Below are positions 61,517 through 64,000 of a stretch of DNA of 64,000 nt, piece by piece. The notes beneath the pieces were generated by a model, which was not told where the DNA came from, did no database searches, and worked only from the letters and a program-made list of their open reading frames with translations. Each line of letters begins with the position of its first letter. The first letter of the stretch is position 1. The stretch is from a virus. Where the stretch lies: IMG/VR virus record IMGVR_UViG_3300030107_004520, positions 532 to 64,531 of that record, one strand, 5' to 3'. The translations under genes were made by a program, and so were the position numbers.

Positions 61517-61543
61517 ATACGAATGTATTTAGATAATATAAAT
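61514..61543 (+). promoter_or_regulatory. Two-box early motif, copy 7
   Basis: TAAATACGA (61514-22), 7 bases, TAGATAATATAAAT (61530-43): a perfect match, starting in the stop codon of the preceding frame and 20 bp before the ATG at 61564. Confidence 0.78.
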
Positions 61544-61563
61544 GTAATAAAAAATGTAATAAA

Positions 61564-61917
61564 ATGAGTGATTCAAAAGAACTGTTAGAGGCTACAGTAA
61601 AAGGTCTCCAAGAAAAAGTAGATAGTCTTACTAAAGATTTAGCTGCTAAAAAAAATGAGTTAGAAGATATAAATAAACCTAAAATGTCTAAATTTATATA
61701 CGAAGAAATAGAAGATAGTGTTTATAATAACATGATGGATGCTTTAGATCGTCTAAGTGAAAGTGACTATGACATTGAACTAGAACTAAGCGGTCTTGAA
61801 CTTAGTGTATATCAGTTAGATTTTCATGATACTACTAGTATATCAGAGTATATTATGGATGCTATTAATGATAAATTCAACGTTGTAGAAGACGAAACTA
61901 CTACTGACAATAGCTAG
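61564..61917 (+). CDS. Hypothetical acidic coiled-coil protein, 117 aa
   Basis: Residues 5-40 are a coiled coil (LLEATVKGLQEKVDSLTKDL). The rest is acidic with Asp/Glu/Ser segments (RLSESDYDIELELSGLELSV) and an acidic tail. No known domain. It has its own copy of the early motif and precedes the structured RNA and tRNA-Asp. Confidence 0.68.
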   Translation: MSDSKELLEATVKGLQEKVDSLTKDLAAKKNELEDINKPKMSKFIYEEIEDSVYNNMMDALDRLSESDYDIELELSGLELSVYQLDFHDTTSISEYIMDAINDKFNVVEDETTTDNS

Positions 61918-62008
61918 TTAAATAAGTGTATAAATGTAGATTATATACAAAAAATGAGTTATTCTGAAGAATAATGGAAAAATAGGTATAATAATCTCTA
62001 AATACACG

Positions 62009-62139
62009 CGAGGTGAGGGTGGTAACGTAATATGCTGTGATCTCTATGAGACAGCCAGTAATTACAAACGGCAGGATAAAGCGAGTTCCGAAACTCGGCT
62101 CACCGAAACCCGGAGAAGAACCACACCTGTCCCACCTCG
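62009..62139 (+). ncRNA. Putative branched structured RNA upstream of tRNA-Asp
   Basis: A closing stem CGAGGTG/CACCTCG (62009-15, 62133-39) is followed by AGGGTGGT/ACCACACCT with one bulge (62016-23, 62120-28). Inside are GTAAT...ATTAC with GCTG/CAGC and TCTC-TAT-GAGA (62027-65), and CGAGTT-CCGA-AACTCG (62082-97). The GC content is far above the surrounding sequence. It ends 5 bp before the tRNA, so co-transcription is likely. It does not fit RNase P, tmRNA or a cobalamin riboswitch as I know them. Confidence 0.6.
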
Positions 62140-62144
62140 TTTAT

Positions 62145-62218
62145 GGTCTGGTAGTTCAGTTGGTTAGAATCCCCGCCTGTCACGCGGGAGGTCGCGAGTT
62201 CGAGTCTCGTCCAGACCG
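62145..62218 (+). tRNA. tRNA-Asp (anticodon GTC)
   Basis: Acceptor GGTCTGG/CCAGACC with discriminator G, a D-arm with AGTTGGTTA, anticodon stem CCCGC/GCGGG with loop CTGTCAC, and T-arm GCGAG-TTCGAGT-CTCGT. All arms pair. CCA is not encoded. From memory it closely resembles flavobacterial tRNA-Asp, which supports the host guess. It may supplement a codon need or be a remnant of host DNA. Confidence 0.96.
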
Positions 62219-62233
62219 CTAAAATTAAATAAT

Positions 62234-62488
62234 ATGACAGCAACACAAATAACAAATTACTTAAAAAATGAATATGGAGAGTGTAGACACGACGCTTACG
62301 CTCTAGCAGAAGCTATAAATCAAACTCGTGAAGATATGGACTACGAAGATGAGTGGGATTTATTTCATTTACTAGTAGAAAACAAACCAATTAATAGCCT
62401 AATGACACATAGTTATGGGTTTCACACAGCTAATGGTAGGGGAATTATAGAGAGAATAAAGAGCTACTATTACGAAAACATTAAATAA
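62234..62488 (+). CDS. Hypothetical early protein, 84 aa
   Basis: A small helical acidic protein: TATQITNYLKNEYGECRHDA, YALAEAINQTREDMDYEDEW, and GIIERIKSYYYENIK at the end. It is not recognised. It starts 15 bp after the tRNA, so it is probably co-transcribed with it. Confidence 0.65.
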   Translation: MTATQITNYLKNEYGECRHDAYALAEAINQTREDMDYEDEWDLFHLLVENKPINSLMTHSYGFHTANGRGIIERIKSYYYENIK

Positions 62489-62489
62489 T

Positions 62490-62705
62490 ATGATAAAAGA
62501 AATAAATATGAGAAAATTACCGAAATACAAAGAAAATCTACGTATAATAAACGGTAAAGATGTATACTCTTATTCAACTAGAGTTGCACAGATAAAAGAT
62601 AATGAACTACATGTATATGGTTGGTGGAGTCCAACTACGTCTAAACATATAAATTATGTAGCGGATTATTATAACTTAAATAGAGTAAATAAATATGATG
62701 CATAA
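62490..62705 (+). CDS. Hypothetical early protein, 71 aa
   Basis: A short basic-aromatic protein (KYKENLRIINGKDVYSYSTR; NELHVYGWWSPTTSKHINYV), beta-rich in appearance. An internal ATG at 62508 (MRKLPKYKEN) is an alternative start. There is no known family. It ends just before motif copy 8. Confidence 0.6.
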   Translation: MIKEINMRKLPKYKENLRIINGKDVYSYSTRVAQIKDNELHVYGWWSPTTSKHINYVADYYNLNRVNKYDA

Positions 62706-62715
62706 ATATACAAAC

Positions 62716-62745
62716 TAAATACGAATAAAGAAAGATAATATAAAT
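62716..62745 (+). promoter_or_regulatory. Two-box early motif, copy 8
   Basis: TAAATACGA (62716-24), 7 bases, AAGATAATATAAAT (62732-45). The gene's ATG begins at 62746 with no gap, as for copy 6. Confidence 0.76.
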
Positions 62746-63003
62746 ATGACAAAAAAACAACAATTACCAGATTGGTTTGAGGGTGATATCTACGATAAAG
62801 GAGGTATTGCTACAAATCAATTTTCTGGACAATCAATAAAATTAAATAGATATGAACTGAGTATGTATGATTTTTTACTCGGTGCACAAATTGTATTAAG
62901 TTACGGTGGTACACTGAAAGATAAAACTATAAAAGAAGTTCAAAAAGGAACCGATTGGTTTTTAAAGAATAACCCTGAGGCTTACATGATTTTATTAGAC
63001 TAA
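62746..63003 (+). CDS. Hypothetical early protein, 85 aa
   Basis: A soluble small protein: LPDWFEGDIYDKGGIATNQF, SGQSIKLNRYELSMYDFLLG, GTDWFLKNNPEAYMILLD. The acidic/aromatic composition with WF pairs suggests a compact fold, but no family is recognised. It is placed directly behind motif copy 8 and overlaps the next TM peptide by one base. Confidence 0.68.
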   Translation: MTKKQQLPDWFEGDIYDKGGIATNQFSGQSIKLNRYELSMYDFLLGAQIVLSYGGTLKDKTIKEVQKGTDWFLKNNPEAYMILLD

Positions 63004-63089
63004 TGGTTGTTGTTTTAATAGTAATCTGGGTGTGTATGTTTGTATATATGTTTATAGAATGTAGTATACCCACAAAATTTAAAGAATAA
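63003..63089 (+). CDS. Small single-TM peptide, 28 aa
   Basis: MVVVLIVIWVCMFVYMFIEC then SIPTKFKE: a hydrophobic N-terminal segment and a short polar tail. The start overlaps the preceding stop (TAATG) and the next ATG follows 1 bp after its stop. Function unknown. Confidence 0.5.
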   Translation: MVVVLIVIWVCMFVYMFIECSIPTKFKE

Positions 63090-63090
63090 T

Positions 63091-63462
63091 ATGAGTACAA
63101 GAGCACAAGTTAGATTCGCAACACGCGAAGAAGGAGTAACGTTTAGTGAAATGACGGATAAATTTCACGCACAATTTTATAAACACCACGATGGTTATCC
63201 AGAAGGATTAGGTGTAGATTTAGCTACAACATTATTAGATAGTGGTAGTTGGAACGGAGTACCACTAGAAATAGATAGCTTAGACACAAGGAGAGGTGAC
63301 ACAGAATATATGTATTATATTTGGCAGGCACCATTAAAAACTACATGGATAAGTGTATTTCAACTAAATAGATGGTCAGATAAAGAAGTTGAATGTATAT
63401 TTGTAGGCGAACCGCAAAAATTATTAGATAAATACAAACAAAATACGAATTATGACAGATAA
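63091..63462 (+). CDS. Conserved phage hypothetical protein, 123 aa
   Basis: STRAQVRFATREEGVTFSEM, then HAQFYKHHDGYPEGLGVDLA and GDTEYMYYIWQAPLKTTWIS. The 'Y.H.DGYPEGLG' block is a recurrent motif in phage proteins of unknown function. It may contain a metal-like HHDG site. The 3' end overlaps the next gene start by 11 nt, in another frame. Confidence 0.72.
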   Translation: MSTRAQVRFATREEGVTFSEMTDKFHAQFYKHHDGYPEGLGVDLATTLLDSGSWNGVPLEIDSLDTRRGDTEYMYYIWQAPLKTTWISVFQLNRWSDKEVECIFVGEPQKLLDKYKQNTNYDR

Positions 63463-63468
63463 TAAAAG
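63440..63468 (+). promoter_or_regulatory. Two-box early motif, possible copy 9 (diverged, within coding sequence)
   Basis: AAAATACGA, 7 bases, CAGATAATAAAAG. The spacing is identical to the consensus, but the motif overlaps the end of one gene and the ATG at 63452 of the next. As a promoter its start point would lie inside the gene. It may be a chance match in AT-rich coding DNA or an internal promoter. Confidence 0.35.
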
Positions 63469-63826
63469 AGTAACAAACAAACAAATAATAGAAGAATTAG
63501 AAAGCTTTAGAAAAGCCTTATCAAAAACTGCTGTAGATTTCAAACTACAAGATGAAGATTTAAATTCATTAGCTACTAAAGTTGTTAGTAGAATGATGAA
63601 ATTAAAGTCAATGGAAGACTGGTATAAACACGTATACAACTCTGAAATGGCTAACAATGATGAGGATTTAGTTTTAACTGAAGAAGAAGATGCTCTAGGT
63701 GAAGCAGCTAGACTGATGACACTAATGAACCTTTTTCAAGAAGATGAAAAGTATGAAAAATGTGCTATTATAAAACGTAAAATGGATAGAGTAAACAAGA
63801 TATTAAGAAAAAATAATAAGAAATGA
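63452..63826 (+). CDS. UVR-motif-like helical protein, 124 aa
   Basis: Residues 1-55 are helical and basic (NKQIIEELESFRKALSKTAV). The centre is acidic. The C-terminal ~40 residues (EAARLMTLMNLFQEDEKYEK, CAIIKRKMDRVNKIL) resemble the UVR helical hairpin of UvrB/UvrC-type proteins, a protein-protein interaction element. No catalytic domain is present. It overlaps the ligase start by ATGA, suggesting a link to DNA repair or replication. Confidence 0.6.
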   Translation: MTDNKRVTNKQIIEELESFRKALSKTAVDFKLQDEDLNSLATKVVSRMMKLKSMEDWYKHVYNSEMANNDEDLVLTEEEDALGEAARLMTLMNLFQEDEKYEKCAIIKRKMDRVNKILRKNNKK

Positions 63827-64000
63827 GAAGAAAACCAATGTTAGCTTACCCGGTAAGCGATAAACCAATTGAATACAACAAAGTGTCTATGCAACCAAAA
63901 TTAGATGGTGTTAGATGTTTAATACAGCTAGAGGACAGCGTTATAACCGCTTATTCCCGTACGGGTAAGAAGTGGAAAAATATAGCCCATATACTTATGG
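63823..64000 (+). CDS. ATP-dependent DNA ligase, N-terminus (partial)
   Basis: Begins MRRKPMLAYPVSDKPIEYNK, then VSMQPKLDGVRCLIQ. K-L-D-G-V-R is the ligase motif I, whose Lys becomes adenylylated. The following TAYSRTGKKW fits motif Ia. The gene runs off the window edge. It would seal nicks during replication. The overlap (ATGA) with the UVR-like gene indicates one operon. Confidence 0.88.
   Translation, partial: MRRKPMLAYPVSDKPIEYNKVSMQPKLDGVRCLIQLEDSVITAYSRTGKKWKNIAHILM

Noticed and set aside
62037-62222. Open frame of 61 codons across the region before and over tRNA-Asp
   Set aside because: It reads through the structured RNA and the tRNA; the GC-rich pairing and tRNA explain the sequence better than a protein.
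57204-64000. CRISPR-like array formed by the repeated early motif
   Set aside because: Copies are hundreds to more than a thousand bases apart with genes between them, not regular repeat-spacer units.

Overview
This 64 kb window is part of the genome of a tailed double-stranded DNA phage, most likely a podovirus that infects a marine flavobacterium (Bacteroidota). The phage evidence is a contiguous late module: candidate small terminase, large terminase, portal, scaffold, major capsid protein, tail-nozzle protein, internal/ejection proteins and endolysin, with no sheath or tape-measure gene. The flavobacterial evidence is AT-rich sequence, start codons in A/T-rich leaders without Shine-Dalgarno motifs, signal peptides that end just before Gln, a secreted protein with a type IX secretion tail, an HC1 histone-like protein, and a tRNA-Asp close to flavobacterial ones. 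The terminase and capsid proteins recall those of crAss-like and Cellulophaga podoviruses; that comparison is from memory. Both window ends cut through genes.

Layout. (1) 1-7.7 kb, plus strand: replication and nucleotide metabolism (RecB-like nuclease end, SSB, primase-helicase, ThyA/dCMP-hydroxymethylase-like enzyme, a GIY-YIG-like/MazG fusion, a second MazG-like protein, PD-(D/E)XK nuclease, class II ribonucleotide reductase), then a secreted beta-barrel-like protein, a membrane protein and an HC1 protein, closed by a strong terminator at 7719-7748. (2) 7.75-57.2 kb, minus strand, read right to left: FKMK-tagged small proteins, GroEL/GroES, capsid and packaging genes, tail proteins, a 2557-residue nozzle-like protein, internal proteins, a 3710-residue multidomain protein, a cassette of exported proteins, fibre-like proteins and the endolysin. 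(3) 57.2-57.5 kb: a divergent control region with 7-bp tandem repeats and a G-quadruplex-capable tract. (4) 57.5-64 kb, plus strand: an early-type region of many very small genes, many of them single-TM peptides, one tiny lipoprotein and small zinc proteins, with structured RNAs, tRNA-Asp and the start of a DNA ligase.

The most unusual signals are these. A two-box motif, TAAATACGA-N7-TAGATAATATAAAT, occurs about nine times with fixed spacing in front of early genes. Two copies of a compensatorily paired structured RNA lie at 57628-57694 and 58582-58652. Several late proteins share an N-terminal FKMK...SPM tag that could target them to the capsid. A cassette of exported host-envelope proteins sits inside the late operon. 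The giant protein carries a kinase domain nested inside a HAD phosphatase, plus a zinc-peptidase motif. The genes appear to work as early takeover peptides and RNAs, then replication and nucleotide supply, then packaging and virion assembly helped by a phage chaperonin.
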